Source: Pantoea septica
Lineage (GTDB): Bacteria; Pseudomonadota; Gammaproteobacteria; Enterobacterales; Enterobacteriaceae
Direction: 5' to 3'
Assembly: GCF_002095575.1 (NCBI RefSeq)
Contig: NZ_MLJJ01000029.1
Location: forward strand, 1-50,382
Length of the DNA stretch: 50,382 nt
Below, piece after piece: positions 1 through 9,861 of this stretch. The notes below the pieces were generated by a model. That model was given only the letters and a program-made list of their open reading frames with translations. It had not been told where the DNA came from and ran no database searches. Each line of letters starts with the position of its first letter. Within the stretch, counting starts at the first letter, position 1. A program made the translations under genes and the position numbers.

Positions 1-285
1 CCGCAGTTTTCGCGCACGCACATTAACTTCCAGCGCGTCCCCACCGTTGATACTTCTAACCCGTTCGCCGCGCGCGAAATCCCGTCGCTGGACGAGAGCT
101 TCGTGGTGATCCACTTTCGCGGGCTGGAGAATATCGACTTCCCCTATCTGCTGGCGATGCTGCAGGGCTCATTTATTTCGCATATCAATACGCTGGTGGT
201 GCCGGGCGGCAAGATGGGGCTGGCGATGGAGCTGATTATGGCGCCGCTGGTGCAGCGGCTGATGGAAGGCAAACAGATCGCCTGA
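1..285 (+). CDS. prkB: PrkB, phosphoribulokinase-like protein (3' end only)
   Basis: The C-terminal 94 codons of a gene that enters from the left edge. The reading frame is open from base 1 to the TGA at 283-285. The residues (FSRTHINFQRVPTVDTSNPF, then GSFISHINTLVVPGGKMGLAMELI) match the end of E. coli PrkB, a P-loop protein of the phosphoribulokinase/uridine kinase family. Its physiological role in enterobacteria is unknown, since these organisms have no Calvin cycle. The P-loop lies outside the window. Its position before yhfA and crp is the same as in E. coli. The gene is cut by the window edge, not broken. Confidence 0.93.
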   Translation, partial: PQFSRTHINFQRVPTVDTSNPFAAREIPSLDESFVVIHFRGLENIDFPYLLAMLQGSFISHINTLVVPGGKMGLAMELIMAPLVQRLMEGKQIA

Positions 286-369
286 CCCGGTCTGGCGCGG
301 TCGCGGGTAGCAAGGCCCGATCGCAAAGACGCAAAAACGGCATCCCTGCCAGCTCGGCCCGCGCGATTA

Positions 370-391
370 CGCACCTCATCCCTGAGGTGCG
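370..391. terminator. Hairpin between convergent prkB and yhfA
   Basis: A perfect 9-bp inverted repeat (CGCACCTCA / TGAGGTGCG) with a 4-nt TCCC loop lies in the 224-bp gap between the two stop codons. No U-run follows on either strand, so its use as an intrinsic terminator is inferred from position only. Nothing else is evident in this gap. Confidence 0.45.
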
Positions 392-509
392 CCCGTTGCC
401 GGGCCAACGCGTTGCGCTGTTCAAAAACGCTCCCGGCGCTTTTGTCCATGGCGCGGGACGCTTTGCTCTTCGGGCATTGACACCCGCTCCTTACGTACAG
501 TGCGCTTTT

Positions 510-914
510 TTACAGCGCGACCACTTCATAGCTATGGGTAATCTCAACGCCCTTGCCCAGCATCAGCGCCACCGAACAGTACTTCTCCGCCGAGAGATCC
601 ACCGCGCGCGCTACGGCTTTGTCGCTCAGCGCCTTGCCGGTCACCACGAAATGCAGATTGATATGGGTAAACAGGCGCGGCGCCTCTTCGCGACGCTCCG
701 AGGTCAGTTTCACCTCGCAGTCCACCACCTCGTTGCGGCCCTTCTGCAATATGGAAACCACATCGATGGCACTACAGCCGCCCGTCGCCATCAGCACCAT
801 CTCCATCGGACTGGGCGCTTTATCGCCGGAGTTGCCGTCCATCAGGATCTGATGTCCCGACGCCGACTCGCCGAGAAAGGTTAATCCTTCGACCCACTTC
901 ACTCTAGCCTGCAT
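510..914 (-). CDS. yhfA: YhfA, OsmC/Ohr-family protein
   Basis: A 134-residue OsmC-like protein, the same length as E. coli YhfA. Family features include the MATGGCSAIDVVSIL segment carrying the first conserved Cys (about residue 47) and a second Cys in the EKYCSVALML segment (about residue 112). OsmC/Ohr proteins use a Cys pair to reduce organic hydroperoxides. YhfA itself has no established substrate, so peroxidase activity is a family-level expectation. It is transcribed divergently from crp across a 300-bp gap, as in E. coli. Confidence 0.92.
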   Translation of the reverse strand: MQARVKWVEGLTFLGESASGHQILMDGNSGDKAPSPMEMVLMATGGCSAIDVVSILQKGRNEVVDCEVKLTSERREEAPRLFTHINLHFVVTGKALSDKAVARAVDLSAEKYCSVALMLGKGVEITHSYEVVAL

Positions 915-1214
915 GTTTCCACCTCAAGAATAGCCCGTTTGCCGCCAGAGTACGCGTTCACCCGGCAAACAGCAATCCAGAGTAATCCCCCCTTTGCTGA
1001 AGCGAGACAACAGAAGACAGTCGGCAAAAGCTGTGCTACAAACAGTGCTGAAAATAGTTCGTTCTGTTAGGGACGAAGACGGGACACATCAAGCGCCTGG
1101 CGCAAAATAAGGCCCGAATAATCTCCTTTAGGGGAAACGCTTGAAGCTTTCATCGCCTGGCAGGGACTAATCCCCCCGCGTTTTGGGCACGATTACAACA
1201 GAGGATAATAGCGA
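915..1214. promoter_or_regulatory. Divergent yhfA/crp control region and crp leader
   Basis: This 300-bp gap separates divergent yhfA and crp. In E. coli the equivalent region holds a divergent, CRP-autoregulated promoter set and a long crp leader. Here the only clear element is the crp ribosome-binding sequence (AGAGGA, 1200-1205), set in an ACAGAGGATAA block like that of E. coli. I could not find a convincing TGTGA-N6-TCACA box, so autoregulation is not demonstrated from sequence. Confidence 0.45.
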
Positions 1215-1847
1215 ATGGTTCTCGGCAAACCGCAAACAGACCCTACACTCGAATGGTTCCTGTCCCATTGCCATATTCACAAATATCCATCCAAAAGTAC
1301 GCTGATTCATCAGGGTGAGAAGGCTGAAACCCTCTACTACATCGTGAAAGGTTCCGTTGCGGTGCTGATCAAAGATGAAGAGGGCAAAGAGATGATCCTC
1401 TCTTACCTGAATCAGGGTGATTTTATCGGCGAGCTTGGCCTGTTCGAAGAAGGTCAGGAGCGCAGCGCCTGGGTACGTGCGAAAACCGCGTGCGAAGTAG
1501 CGGAAATTTCCTACAAGAAATTCCGTCAGCTTATCCAGGTGAATCCGGATATTTTAATGCGTCTCTCTTCGCAGATGGCGCGCCGTCTGCAGGTTACATC
1601 GGAAAAAGTAGGCAATTTAGCTTTCCTCGACGTGACCGGACGTATTGCACAAACCCTGCTTAACCTGGCGAAGCAGCCAGACGCCATGACGCATCCCGAC
1701 GGCATGCAAATCAAAATTACTCGTCAGGAAATTGGCCAAATCGTTGGTTGCTCGCGCGAAACCGTGGGCCGCATTTTGAAAATGTTGGAAGACCAGAATC
1801 TGATTTCCGCACACGGCAAAACCATTGTCGTTTACGGCACCCGCTGA
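1215..1847 (+). CDS. crp: CRP, cAMP receptor protein (global regulator)
   Basis: The cAMP-activated dimeric transcription factor that controls catabolite-repressed genes. At 210 residues it is the same length as E. coli CRP and almost identical to it. The N-terminal cyclic-nucleotide-binding beta-roll contains [20 protein letters not shown]-helix follows, then a winged helix-turn-helix with recognition residues in [11 protein letters not shown] (R180, E181, R185 in E. coli numbering). DNA specificity should therefore be identical to E. coli, which supports using the TGTGA-N6-TCACA consensus elsewhere in this window. An AGAGGA ribosome site precedes the ATG. Confidence 0.99.
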   Translation: MVLGKPQTDPTLEWFLSHCHIHKYPSKSTLIHQGEKAETLYYIVKGSVAVLIKDEEGKEMILSYLNQGDFIGELGLFEEGQERSAWVRAKTACEVAEISYKKFRQLIQVNPDILMRLSSQMARRLQVTSEKVGNLAFLDVTGRIAQTLLNLAKQPDAMTHPDGMQIKITRQEIGQIVGCSRETVGRILKMLEDQNLISAHGKTIVVYGTR

Positions 1848-1860
1848 TTTCCTCTCACTC

Positions 1861-1898
1861 ACGGCGTGATGTCACCGTCACGCCGTTACCGCTTTTAG
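1861..1898 (+). terminator. Probable crp terminator
   Basis: A perfect 9-bp stem (ACGGCGTGA / TCACGCCGT) with an 8-nt loop begins 13 bases after the crp stop. It is followed by a weak pyrimidine/U stretch (CTTTTA, 1892-1897). It sits just before yhfK, so it would separate crp from yhfK transcription at least partly. Confidence 0.6.
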
Positions 1899-1905
1899 TG
1901 AAGTG

Positions 1906-3981
1906 ATGTGGCGCCGAATCATCTATCACCCCGAAGTTAACTATGCCCTGCGGCAGACGCTGGTGCTCTGCATTCCGGTGGCGCTCGGCTGGCTGTTCGG
2001 CGATCTGCAAAAAGGCCTGCTCTTCTCTCTGGTTCCCGCCTGCTGCAACGTCGCGGGTCTGGATACGCCCCATAAGCGCTTCTTCAAACGTCTGCTCGTC
2101 GGCGGCTCGCTGTTCGCGCTCGGCAGCTTTTTGATCCAGCTGTTAACCCTGAAAGGGGTGCCGCTGCCTGCCGTGCTCTTTGCCCTGCCGCTGCTGCTGG
2201 GCGTCACCGGCGAAATCAGCCCGCTGCACGGCCGCCTGCTCTCCGGCACGCTGGTGGCGGCGATCTTTACCCTGAGCCTGATCGGCCGCATGCCGATCTA
2301 TGTGCCGCCGCTGCTCTATATCGGCGGCACGCTCTGGTATGGGTTCTTCAACTGGTTCTGGTTCTGGCTGTGGAAAGAGCAGCCGATGCGCGAAACCCTG
2401 AGCCTGATCTACCGCGAACTGGCGGACTACTGCGACGCGAAATATACCCTGCTGACCCAGCTTACCGACCCGGAAAAAGCGCTGCCGCCGCTGCTGGCGC
2501 GCCAGCAAAAAGCGGTCGATCTGATCAACACCTGCTATCAGCAGATGCATATGCTCTCCGCCAGCCGCGACAACAGCCACAAGCGGCTGACGCGCGCGTT
2601 TCAGGTGGCGCTCGACCTGCAGGAGCATATCTCCGTCAGCCTGCATCAGCCGGAAGAAGTGCAGAAGCTGGTGGAGCGCAGCCATGCGGAAGCGGTGATC
2701 CGCTGGAACGCCAAAATCATCTCGGCGCGGCTGCGCGCGCTGGCCGACGCCATCCTCTACCATCAGTTGCCGAGTCGTTTCGATATGGAGAAGCCGCTCG
2801 GCGCGCTGGAGAAGATCGCCCGTCAGCATCCCGATAATCCGGTGGGCCACTTCTGTTACTACCACTTCAGCCGCATCGCGCGCGTGCTGCGCACGCAAAA
2901 ACCGCTCTACCAGCGCGACCTGATGACCGATCGCCAGCGCCGTCTGCCGCTGTTGCCCGCGCTGCGCAGCTACCTGTCGCTAAAATCCGCCGCGCTGCGC
3001 ACCGCGGCGCGCTTCGCCGTGATGCTGATGTTCGGCAGCGCGCTGGCGATGCTGTTCGATATTCCCAAGCCTTACTGGATCCTGATGACCATTATGTTCG
3101 TCAGTCAGAACGGCTACAGCGCCACGCGAGTGCGCATCCAGCACCGGGCGCTGGGCACCTTTGCCGGCCTGGTGATCGCCGCCGCCTCGCTGCGTTTCGC
3201 GGTGCCGGAATCGCTGGTGCTGCTGTTTATGCTGGTAGTGACGCTGGTGAGCTATCTGGTGACGCGTAAATATTACGGCTGGTCGATGATCGGCTTTACC
3301 GTAACGGCGGTCTACTCGCTGCAGCTGCTGTCGCTGAACGGGGCGCAGTTTTTACTGCCGCGCCTGATGGACACGTTAATGGGCTGCCTGATCGCCTTCG
3401 GCGGCATGCTGTGGCTGTGGCCGCAGTGGCAGAGCGGGCTGCTGCGTCAAAACGCCCACGACGCGCTGGAAACCTATCAGGATGCGCTGCGGCTGCTGCT
3501 GGGGCCGGAGCAGGAGGCGAAGAAGCTGGCCTGGCAGCGCATGCAGGTCAATCAGGCGCACAACGCGCTCTTCAACTCGCTCAATCAGGCGATGCAGGAG
3601 CCGGGCTTCAACGCCCAGTACCTGAAGGATATGCGCCTGTGGGTGACGCACAGCCAGTTTATCGTCGAGCATATCAACGCCATGACCATCCTCGCCCGCG
3701 AGCACACCATGCTGACGCCCGACCTGGCGCAGCGCTATCTGCAGTCGTGCGAAGTTGCGCTGCAGCGCTGCCAGCAGCGGCTGGAGTATGACGGACCGGG
3801 ATCGCAGACTAACGTGATGGCGGGCGTAGAGAACCTGGATGAAGGGCCGACGACGATTCTGGAGCAGCATGTGAAGCGTATTCTGGAGCATCTCAACGTG
3901 ATGCATACCATCTCGTCGCTGGCGTGGACCCAGCGGCCGCACCATGGCCGCTGGCTAATCAGGCATTTGCGGAAAGGATAG
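1906..3981 (+). CDS. yhfK: YhfK, FUSC-family inner-membrane protein
   Basis: A large membrane protein of 691 residues (about 700 in E. coli) of the FUSC/aromatic-acid-exporter-like family; transport function is unproven. Two blocks of hydrophobic segments are visible (about residues 15-155 and 365-500), each followed by a charged cytoplasmic region. This is the duplicated layout typical of the family. I chose the ATG at 1906 (MWRRIIYHP, as in E. coli) over the in-frame GTG one codon upstream. It ends at 3981, directly abutting the stop of convergent argD with no intervening base. Confidence 0.93.
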   Translation: MWRRIIYHPEVNYALRQTLVLCIPVALGWLFGDLQKGLLFSLVPACCNVAGLDTPHKRFFKRLLVGGSLFALGSFLIQLLTLKGVPLPAVLFALPLLLGVTGEISPLHGRLLSGTLVAAIFTLSLIGRMPIYVPPLLYIGGTLWYGFFNWFWFWLWKEQPMRETLSLIYRELADYCDAKYTLLTQLTDPEKALPPLLARQQKAVDLINTCYQQMHMLSASRDNSHKRLTRAFQVALDLQEHISVSLHQPEEVQKLVERSHAEAVIRWNAKIISARLRALADAILYHQLPSRFDMEKPLGALEKIARQHPDNPVGHFCYYHFSRIARVLRTQKPLYQRDLMTDRQRRLPLLPALRSYLSLKSAALRTAARFAVMLMFGSALAMLFDIPKPYWILMTIMFVSQNGYSATRVRIQHRALGTFAGLVIAAASLRFAVPESLVLLFMLVVTLVSYLVTRKYYGWSMIGFTVTAVYSLQLLSLNGAQFLLPRLMDTLMGCLIAFGGMLWLWPQWQSGLLRQNAHDALETYQDALRLLLGPEQEAKKLAWQRMQVNQAHNALFNSLNQAMQEPGFNAQYLKDMRLWVTHSQFIVEHINAMTILAREHTMLTPDLAQRYLQSCEVALQRCQQRLEYDGPGSQTNVMAGVENLDEGPTTILEQHVKRILEHLNVMHTISSLAWTQRPHHGRWLIRHLRKG

Positions 3982-5290
<1,309 letters not shown>

Positions 5291-5866
5291 TCAGGATTCA
5301 AGAAAATTACGCAGCAGCTGATGCCCCTGCTCGCTCAGAATGCTCTCCGGATGAAACTGCACCCCTTCCAGCGCCATTTCCCGATGGCGAAAACCCATGA
5401 TCTCATCCGGTTCGCCCTCTCTCAGGCTCCAGGCGGTGATCTCGAACGCGTCGGGCAGCGAGTCCCACGCGACGATCAGAGAGTGGTAGCGCGTAACGGT
5501 CAGGGGATGATTGAGGTTGCGGAACACGCCGCGCTGGTTGTGGACGATAGTGGAGGTTTTGCCGTGCATCGCCTGGCGGGCGCGCACTATTTTCGCGCCG
5601 TAAGCCTGGGCGATTGCCTGATGGCCCAGGCAGACGCCGAGCACCGGAATGCGCCCGGAAAAGTGGCGGATCGCCGCCATCGAAATGCCTGACTCGTCGG
5701 GCGTACAGGGCCCTGGCGAAATCACCAGATGCGACAGCGGCAGCGCCGCCATCTCTTCCAGCGTGATGGCGTCGTTGCGCACTACGCGTACCTGCGCGCC
5801 AAGCTCGCAGAAGTACTGATAAAGATTCCAGGTAAAGGAATCATAGTTGTCGATTAGCAGCAGCAT
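5291..5866 (-). CDS. pabA: PabA, aminodeoxychorismate synthase glutaminase subunit
   Basis: The glutamine amidotransferase subunit that feeds ammonia to PabB to make 4-amino-4-deoxychorismate for folate synthesis. At 191 residues it is close to E. coli PabA (187). The class I GATase nucleophile is C79 in [13 protein letters not shown], and the catalytic His-Glu pair is in VQFHPESIL near the C-terminus. The oxyanion/glutamine segment [11 protein letters not shown] is at about 50-60. It could be confused with TrpG, but the fic-pabA-argD order and the length identify PabA. Confidence 0.96.
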   Translation of the reverse strand: MLLLIDNYDSFTWNLYQYFCELGAQVRVVRNDAITLEEMAALPLSHLVISPGPCTPDESGISMAAIRHFSGRIPVLGVCLGHQAIAQAYGAKIVRARQAMHGKTSTIVHNQRGVFRNLNHPLTVTRYHSLIVAWDSLPDAFEITAWSLREGEPDEIMGFRHREMALEGVQFHPESILSEQGHQLLRNFLES

Positions 5867-5907
5867 AGTCGGTCCTGACTGAGAAAACCGCCGCTATTCT
5901 ACGCGTT

Positions 5908-6504
5908 TTACAGGCTGGCGCGACTCACGACGCGGGCAAAAACCGCCTCCAGCGGCGCCAGGTCGCCGTCCGCGCCCGCCTGACTGGCCTCGTGCCACTG
6001 CGCGGGCTCGATCTTCTGCCAGTCGAGAAAATAGCCGGCGTGCAGCGCCAGCTGTTCGAAGAAGATGCGCTGGGCGCGCCCGTTGCCTTCGCGGAACGGA
6101 TGCAGCATCGCTATTTCGCAGTAGTAGTGCGCGATGCGCGCCGCGAAATCCGCCTCTTCCAGATTGCGCAGTCCCTCTTCCTCTTCCAGCGCGTCCATCA
6201 GCGTATTGCCCTCTTTTTCGATGTATTCGAAGTGGCAAAACGGCGTGTCGTCGCGCCAGATATCGATGGTGCGCAGCTCGCCCGCCCAGGCGTAAACATC
6301 CTGGAACAGCGTGCGGTGAATATGGCGCAGAAAAGGCAGGCCAATGGTGGCCGGCCCCAGCTCCAGGGTGGCGAGTCGCGCGGCGCTAAACGCCAGCTCC
6401 GCCTTGCGCAGCTGAGCGGCGTCGTGGATATCCAGACGGTTTTTCAGCACATCGTCGTTCTGCCACAGATAGGGATCGCGGGCAACGCTGCTATTCGGCA
6501 CCAT
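5908..6504 (-). CDS. fic: Fic, FIC-domain AMP-transferase-like toxin
   Basis: A FIC-fold protein of 198 residues; such proteins typically transfer AMP from ATP to a hydroxyl side chain of a target protein. The active-site motif HPFREGNGRAQR (135-146) is complete. It has the catalytic His135, Glu139, the GNGR anion-binding turn and the second Arg. By my recollection the E. coli K-12 homologue reads HPFRVGSGLAQR, which is degenerate, so this copy looks more likely to be active. A strong GAGGAGG ribosome site lies inside the end of yhfG, which overlaps fic by 14 bases, giving tight translational coupling. The target protein is not predictable from sequence. Confidence 0.95.
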   Translation of the reverse strand: MVPNSSVARDPYLWQNDDVLKNRLDIHDAAQLRKAELAFSAARLATLELGPATIGLPFLRHIHRTLFQDVYAWAGELRTIDIWRDDTPFCHFEYIEKEGNTLMDALEEEEGLRNLEEADFAARIAHYYCEIAMLHPFREGNGRAQRIFFEQLALHAGYFLDWQKIEPAQWHEASQAGADGDLAPLEAVFARVVSRASL

Positions 6505-6673
6505 ACTGCCTCCTCAGCGAATCGAGTCGCGCTTCGGCCGCGTCAGCCTGTTCGTAAGCGCTGGCAGGCTCCGCCAGGGTTAAGCCGTCCAGCCGACAGC
6601 TGGCCTGATAGCTGGCGACGCGTCGCTGCTGCCAGAGCGTATTTTTCTGTTTCTCGGTGAGTTTGTTTGCCAT
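6491..6673 (-). CDS. yhfG: YhfG, small antitoxin partner of Fic (FicA-like)
   Basis: A 60-residue protein homologous to E. coli YhfG (55 residues), described as the antitoxin FicA that binds Fic. The class I inhibitory helix motif [S/T]xxx[E/D][G/N] is present as SCRLDG at residues 25-30. It has Asp in place of the more usual Glu, which the consensus allows. The acidic residue would pair with the second Arg of the Fic motif and block ATP. It starts with ATG after an AGGAGG site and overlaps fic, placing antitoxin before toxin. It lies 111 bases downstream of ppiA. Confidence 0.9.
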   Translation of the reverse strand: MANKLTEKQKNTLWQQRRVASYQASCRLDGLTLAEPASAYEQADAAEARLDSLRRQYGAE

Positions 6674-6784
6674 GCCGCCTCCTGCTCAGGGTTGTCCACA
6701 CTCTCGAAGCTGAGTATAGGAGCAAATTTTCCCTTTGCCGGAGACGGACAAGGCGAGGCCGCCAGAGGATAGCGGCGCTGAAAG

Positions 6785-7357
6785 TCAGGGCAGGACTTTG
6801 GCGGAAAGGATAACTACCGGTTTTACCGGCACATTTTGATAAGGGCCGACATCCTTGGTTGGGACCTGGGCAATTTTATCCGCCACGTCCATTCCTTTCA
6901 CAATTTTACCAAATACCGCGTATCCGAAGTCGCGCTGGCCGTGGTCAAGGAAGGCGTTATCGGCGACATTCAGAAAGAACTGGCTGGTGGCGCTGTCTTT
7001 ATCGGCGGTGCGCGCCATAGAAATGGTGCCGCGCAGGTTGCGCAGGCCATTGTCCGCTTCGTTCTTGATCGGCGCGTTGGTCTGTTTCTGCTGCATGTCA
7101 GCGGTAAAGCCGCCGCCCTGCACCATAAAGCCCGGGATCACGCGATGAAAAATCGTGTTGTTGTAAAAACCGCTGTTAACGTAGTCAACGAAGTTTTTCA
7201 CCGAAACCGGCGCTTTTTGATTGTTCAGTTCGAGTTCGATATTACCGGCGGACGTGGTGAACAGGACGTGCGTATCGCCTTTGGCAGCCAGCGCCGAGGC
7301 GGAAACGGAGGAGAGCGCAAACAGGGCGATCGCCGCTGTAAGAGTACGTTTAAGCAT
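6785..7357 (-). CDS. ppiA: PpiA, periplasmic cyclophilin-type peptidyl-prolyl isomerase
   Basis: A cyclophilin that speeds cis-trans isomerisation of proline bonds in periplasmic proteins. The 190-residue product begins [25 protein letters not shown], a classic Sec signal peptide cleaved after ALA. The core follows, with [13 protein letters not shown] and [10 protein letters not shown]. The start at 7357 matches E. coli and has an AAGGA ribosome site. An in-frame ATG 13 codons upstream would spoil the signal peptide. The gene is divergent from tsgA, with a CRP box between them. Confidence 0.97.
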   Translation of the reverse strand: MLKRTLTAAIALFALSSVSASALAAKGDTHVLFTTSAGNIELELNNQKAPVSVKNFVDYVNSGFYNNTIFHRVIPGFMVQGGGFTADMQQKQTNAPIKNEADNGLRNLRGTISMARTADKDSATSQFFLNVADNAFLDHGQRDFGYAVFGKIVKGMDVADKIAQVPTKDVGPYQNVPVKPVVILSAKVLP

Positions 7358-7487
7358 GAATAAGTCCTTACCTTGGAGAGCAGCTTTTAACGACATTGAT
7401 TGTAAAGAGCATAAAATACAAGAGCCAGCGTTTTACCGTTATTTACGCACGGGTTGCTCAAGCCAGAAGAACCGCCCGCGCAAACGT

Positions 7488-7509
7488 TTTCGTGACATAA
7501 ATCACATTA
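7488..7509. promoter_or_regulatory. CRP-binding site between ppiA and tsgA
   Basis: CGTGA-CATAAA-TCACA at 7491-7506 matches the TGTGA-N6-TCACA consensus at nine of ten positions with correct spacing. It sits roughly midway in the 262-bp divergent gap. E. coli ppiA is known to be under cAMP-CRP control from several promoters, so conservation here is expected. Whether the same site serves tsgA is not known. Confidence 0.75.
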
Positions 7510-7619
7510 TCAATGAAATATGAAAACTGATTTTCAGTCTTTATTTATTAAGATCACAGTTCCGTTTACACTTTCTGACAGTTTTACGCCGCCCTCTCTG
7601 TTTTCCACAGGTTCAAAAC

Positions 7620-8798
7620 ATGACAAATCGTAATCGTATCGGGCTTACCTGGATAAGCTTTTTCTCGTACGCGTTGACCGGCGCGCTGGTGATCGTCACC
7701 GGCATGGTCATGGGCGACATCGCGAAGGATTTCCAGCTGCCGATTGAAAGCATGGGAAATACCTTTACCTTCCTGAACGCCGGCATTCTGGTCTCGGTGT
7801 TCCTGAACGCCTGGCTGATGGTTATCGTGCCGCTGAAGCGCCAGCTGATTTTCGGCTTTATTCTGATGGTACTGGCGGTGCTGGGCCTGATGACCAGCCG
7901 CGATCTCTCCGTTTTCTCGCTCTGCATGTTTGTGCTGGGCGTCGTCAGCGGCATCACCATGTCGATCGGCACCTTCCTGATCACCCATCTGTATGAAGGC
8001 CGTCAGCGCGGATCGCGCCTGCTGTTCACTGACTCCTTCTTCAGCATGGCCGGTACGCTGTTTCCTGTGCTGGCCGGTATCCTGCTGGCGCGCGCGCTGC
8101 CGTGGTACTGGGTCTATGTCTGCATCGGGATTATCTACGTCGCCATTTTCGTTCTGACGCTGTGCGTCGAGTTTCCGGTGCTGCGCAAGCCGGAAAACAG
8201 CCCGACGCTGGAGAAAGAGAAATGGGGCGTCGGCGTGCTGTTTCTCGCCGTGGCCGCGCTCTGCTACATCCTCGGCCAGCTCGGCTTTATCTCCTGGGTG
8301 CCGGAGTACGCCACCAAAACCATGGGCATGGATATCGCCAGCGCGGGCCAGCTGGTCGGCAACTTCTGGACCGCCTATATGGTCGGCATGTGGGTCTTTA
8401 GCTTCCTGCTGCGCTTCTTCGATCTGCAACGCATTCTGATGGTGCTGGCCGGTCTGGCGACGCTGCTGATGTACTGGTTCGTCAGCACCACAGACGCCAG
8501 CATGCTGCGCTGGGTGATCATGATTCTGGGCTTCAGCTCCAGCGCCATCTACACCACCATCATTACGCTCGGCTCGCTGCAGACCAAAGTCTCCTCGCCG
8601 AAGCTGGTGAACTTTATTCTCACCTGCGGCACGGTCGGCACCATGCTGACCTTCGTGGTGACCAGCCCAATCGTGAAGCAAGGCGGCGTCCATGCCGCGC
8701 TGCTGACGGCGAACGGCCTCTACGCCGTGGTGTTCGTGATGTGCGTGCTGCTGGGCTTTGTCACCCGACACCGCCAGCACGGCCACGTGATGCACTAA
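7620..8798 (+). CDS. tsgA: TsgA, MFS transporter
   Basis: An inner-membrane major facilitator protein of 392 residues (393 in E. coli) with about 12 hydrophobic segments and a central loop near residues 190-205. The MFS-type motif [21 protein letters not shown] is in the first half. The substrate is unproven. The gene was named for tellurite/selenite/guanosine-linked phenotypes and lies next to the nir operon in enterobacteria. Here an acid phosphatase gene lies between tsgA and nirB. Confidence 0.95.
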   Translation: MTNRNRIGLTWISFFSYALTGALVIVTGMVMGDIAKDFQLPIESMGNTFTFLNAGILVSVFLNAWLMVIVPLKRQLIFGFILMVLAVLGLMTSRDLSVFSLCMFVLGVVSGITMSIGTFLITHLYEGRQRGSRLLFTDSFFSMAGTLFPVLAGILLARALPWYWVYVCIGIIYVAIFVLTLCVEFPVLRKPENSPTLEKEKWGVGVLFLAVAALCYILGQLGFISWVPEYATKTMGMDIASAGQLVGNFWTAYMVGMWVFSFLLRFFDLQRILMVLAGLATLLMYWFVSTTDASMLRWVIMILGFSSSAIYTTIITLGSLQTKVSSPKLVNFILTCGTVGTMLTFVVTSPIVKQGGVHAALLTANGLYAVVFVMCVLLGFVTRHRQHGHVMH

Positions 8799-8819
8799 CG
8801 GCAGCGCTGCGAAGCCAGG

Positions 8820-8852
8820 GGCCAGTGACTTCAGGGTAACTGGCCTTTTTTT
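8820..8852 (+). terminator. Intrinsic terminator of tsgA
   Basis: A GGCCAGT / ACTGGCC 7-bp stem with a 12-nt loop is followed by seven T residues (8846-8852), 21 bases after the tsgA stop. It also lies just past the end of the convergent phosphatase gene. Confidence 0.85.
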
Positions 8853-8868
8853 GCTCGTCGGCCCTGCT

Positions 8869-9621
8869 CTACGCCGCTGGCGTCCTGGCGGCAAACTCCT
8901 GTTTGGCTTTCTCCAGCTGCGCCTGAAATGCCGGGCTGGCATGCAGCGTTGCCACCACGGCCGATCCCACGACGCGAGCAGCATCCACATCGCTCTGCCA
9001 GTGATAGCCGCAGATCACACGGCTCTGTCCAAGCTGGTAGCCGCGTTCCAGAATCGCATCCTGATCGGCGGGATTAATTTCTGCCAGCACGAGCGCCGTT
9101 GCCCAGCCGATGGCGGTATGGCCAGATGGATAGGAACCGTTAGTCGACAATTTTTTCTGATCTTTGGTATTACAAGTTTCCGTGCCGTAGAAAGCAAAAG
9201 GCCGGATACGCATGTAGTGCTGTTTGGCTGAGCGGGTAGCGAGATCGCCGGCATCTTCAATCATGTTGGTCAGCAGCTTATAGAGTTCCGGCGCTTCTTT
9301 GGCAGTAATCGGGGCGCCAAAGGCCTTTGAAAAAGCTGTGGCTACGCCGCCAGCCGCCAGATCCGCATCCAGCTGCGCCTGTTTACCTCGCGCGGTGTTG
9401 CGCTGCATGCGTCCTTTCTCATACATTGCCTGGTCATTTAAAAACAGGATAGAGCCTGTTTCCGGAGGAGGGGGGAGCAGCCTCAGACTATCAATCGCCT
9501 GCTCGTTTTTCAGGTAATACAAATCGGGTTTGGTTGTCGCATCATCGCCTGGGGGAACCGCCGCCGCAGCGTAGAAAGTAAACAGAGAAAACAGACATCC
9601 TGCTATGCACTTTTGCTTCAT
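8869..9621 (-). CDS. Class A non-specific acid phosphatase (PhoN/PhoC-like)
   Basis: A secreted phosphomonoesterase of the PAP2/haloperoxidase superfamily, 250 residues. The signature KX6RP...PSGH...SRX5HX3D is complete: [19 protein letters not shown] and [12 protein letters not shown]. The second His is the phosphorylated nucleophile and the PSGH His the acid/base. The N-terminus [21 protein letters not shown] is a Sec signal peptide, so the enzyme is periplasmic. A TAAGGA ribosome site precedes the ATG. It sits between tsgA and nirB, where E. coli has no gene, so it was gained here or lost there. PhoN versus PhoC cannot be decided from sequence. Confidence 0.93.
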   Translation of the reverse strand: MKQKCIAGCLFSLFTFYAAAAVPPGDDATTKPDLYYLKNEQAIDSLRLLPPPPETGSILFLNDQAMYEKGRMQRNTARGKQAQLDADLAAGGVATAFSKAFGAPITAKEAPELYKLLTNMIEDAGDLATRSAKQHYMRIRPFAFYGTETCNTKDQKKLSTNGSYPSGHTAIGWATALVLAEINPADQDAILERGYQLGQSRVICGYHWQSDVDAARVVGSAVVATLHASPAFQAQLEKAKQEFAARTPAA

Positions 9622-9761
9622 GTTATTTCCTTATCAGTCAAAACGTTCTGGTAGCAAATCCGTTTGTAGCTTACAAAAGTGCAGAGCCTGTTTCTGTTAA
9701 GTCGTTTGAATTTTCAGGCAATTCAGAAAAATTAACAAAAAATTGCTCAGAATCAGACACA

Positions 9762-9777
9762 TAACTCAAAATAGGTA
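9762..9777 (+). promoter_or_regulatory. NarL/NarP 7-2-7 site of the nirB promoter
   Basis: TAACTCA-AA-ATAGGTA is an inverted pair of NarL/NarP heptamers separated by 2 bp. The right half matches AKRRGTA perfectly and the left half differs from TACYYMT at two positions. Its centre (9769.5) is at -69.5 from the inferred start at 9839. This is exactly the position described for NarL/NarP activation of E. coli nirB. Confidence 0.7.
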
Positions 9778-9790
9778 TACAGAAAGGCGC

Positions 9791-9831
9791 TTGATATATA
9801 TCAATATGAGCTAAAAACGGCGCGCTATTGT
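9791..9831 (+). promoter_or_regulatory. FNR-dependent nirB promoter (FNR box and -10)
   Basis: TTGAT-ATAT-ATCAA at 9791-9804 is a perfect FNR box. A -10 element TATTGT lies at 9826-9831, implying a start at about 9839. The FNR box is then centred at -41.5, the class II activation position. No good -35 hexamer is visible, as expected for an FNR-dependent promoter. Transcription of nirB-nirD should be induced in anoxia and raised further by nitrate/nitrite. Confidence 0.85.
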
Positions 9832-9861
9832 AGCCTCAATTCCCGCAATTTTGAGGCAAGC

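Noticed and set aside
915..1214. CRP autoregulatory box upstream of crp
   Set aside because: The TGTGCTACAAACAGTGCT region has only partial half-site likeness. No site met the TGTGA-N6-TCACA pattern.
7584..8990. 468-codon open frame opposite tsgA
   Set aside because: It is an antisense shadow of a clear MFS gene in GC-rich DNA. Its composition is rich in His, Gln and Arg with no recognisable domain.
9589..9621. Lipobox-like IAGC at residues 6-9 of the acid phosphatase, suggesting a lipoprotein
   Set aside because: The Cys lies too close to the N-terminus with no hydrophobic region before it. The hydrophobic stretch follows it and ends in AAAA, fitting signal peptidase I.
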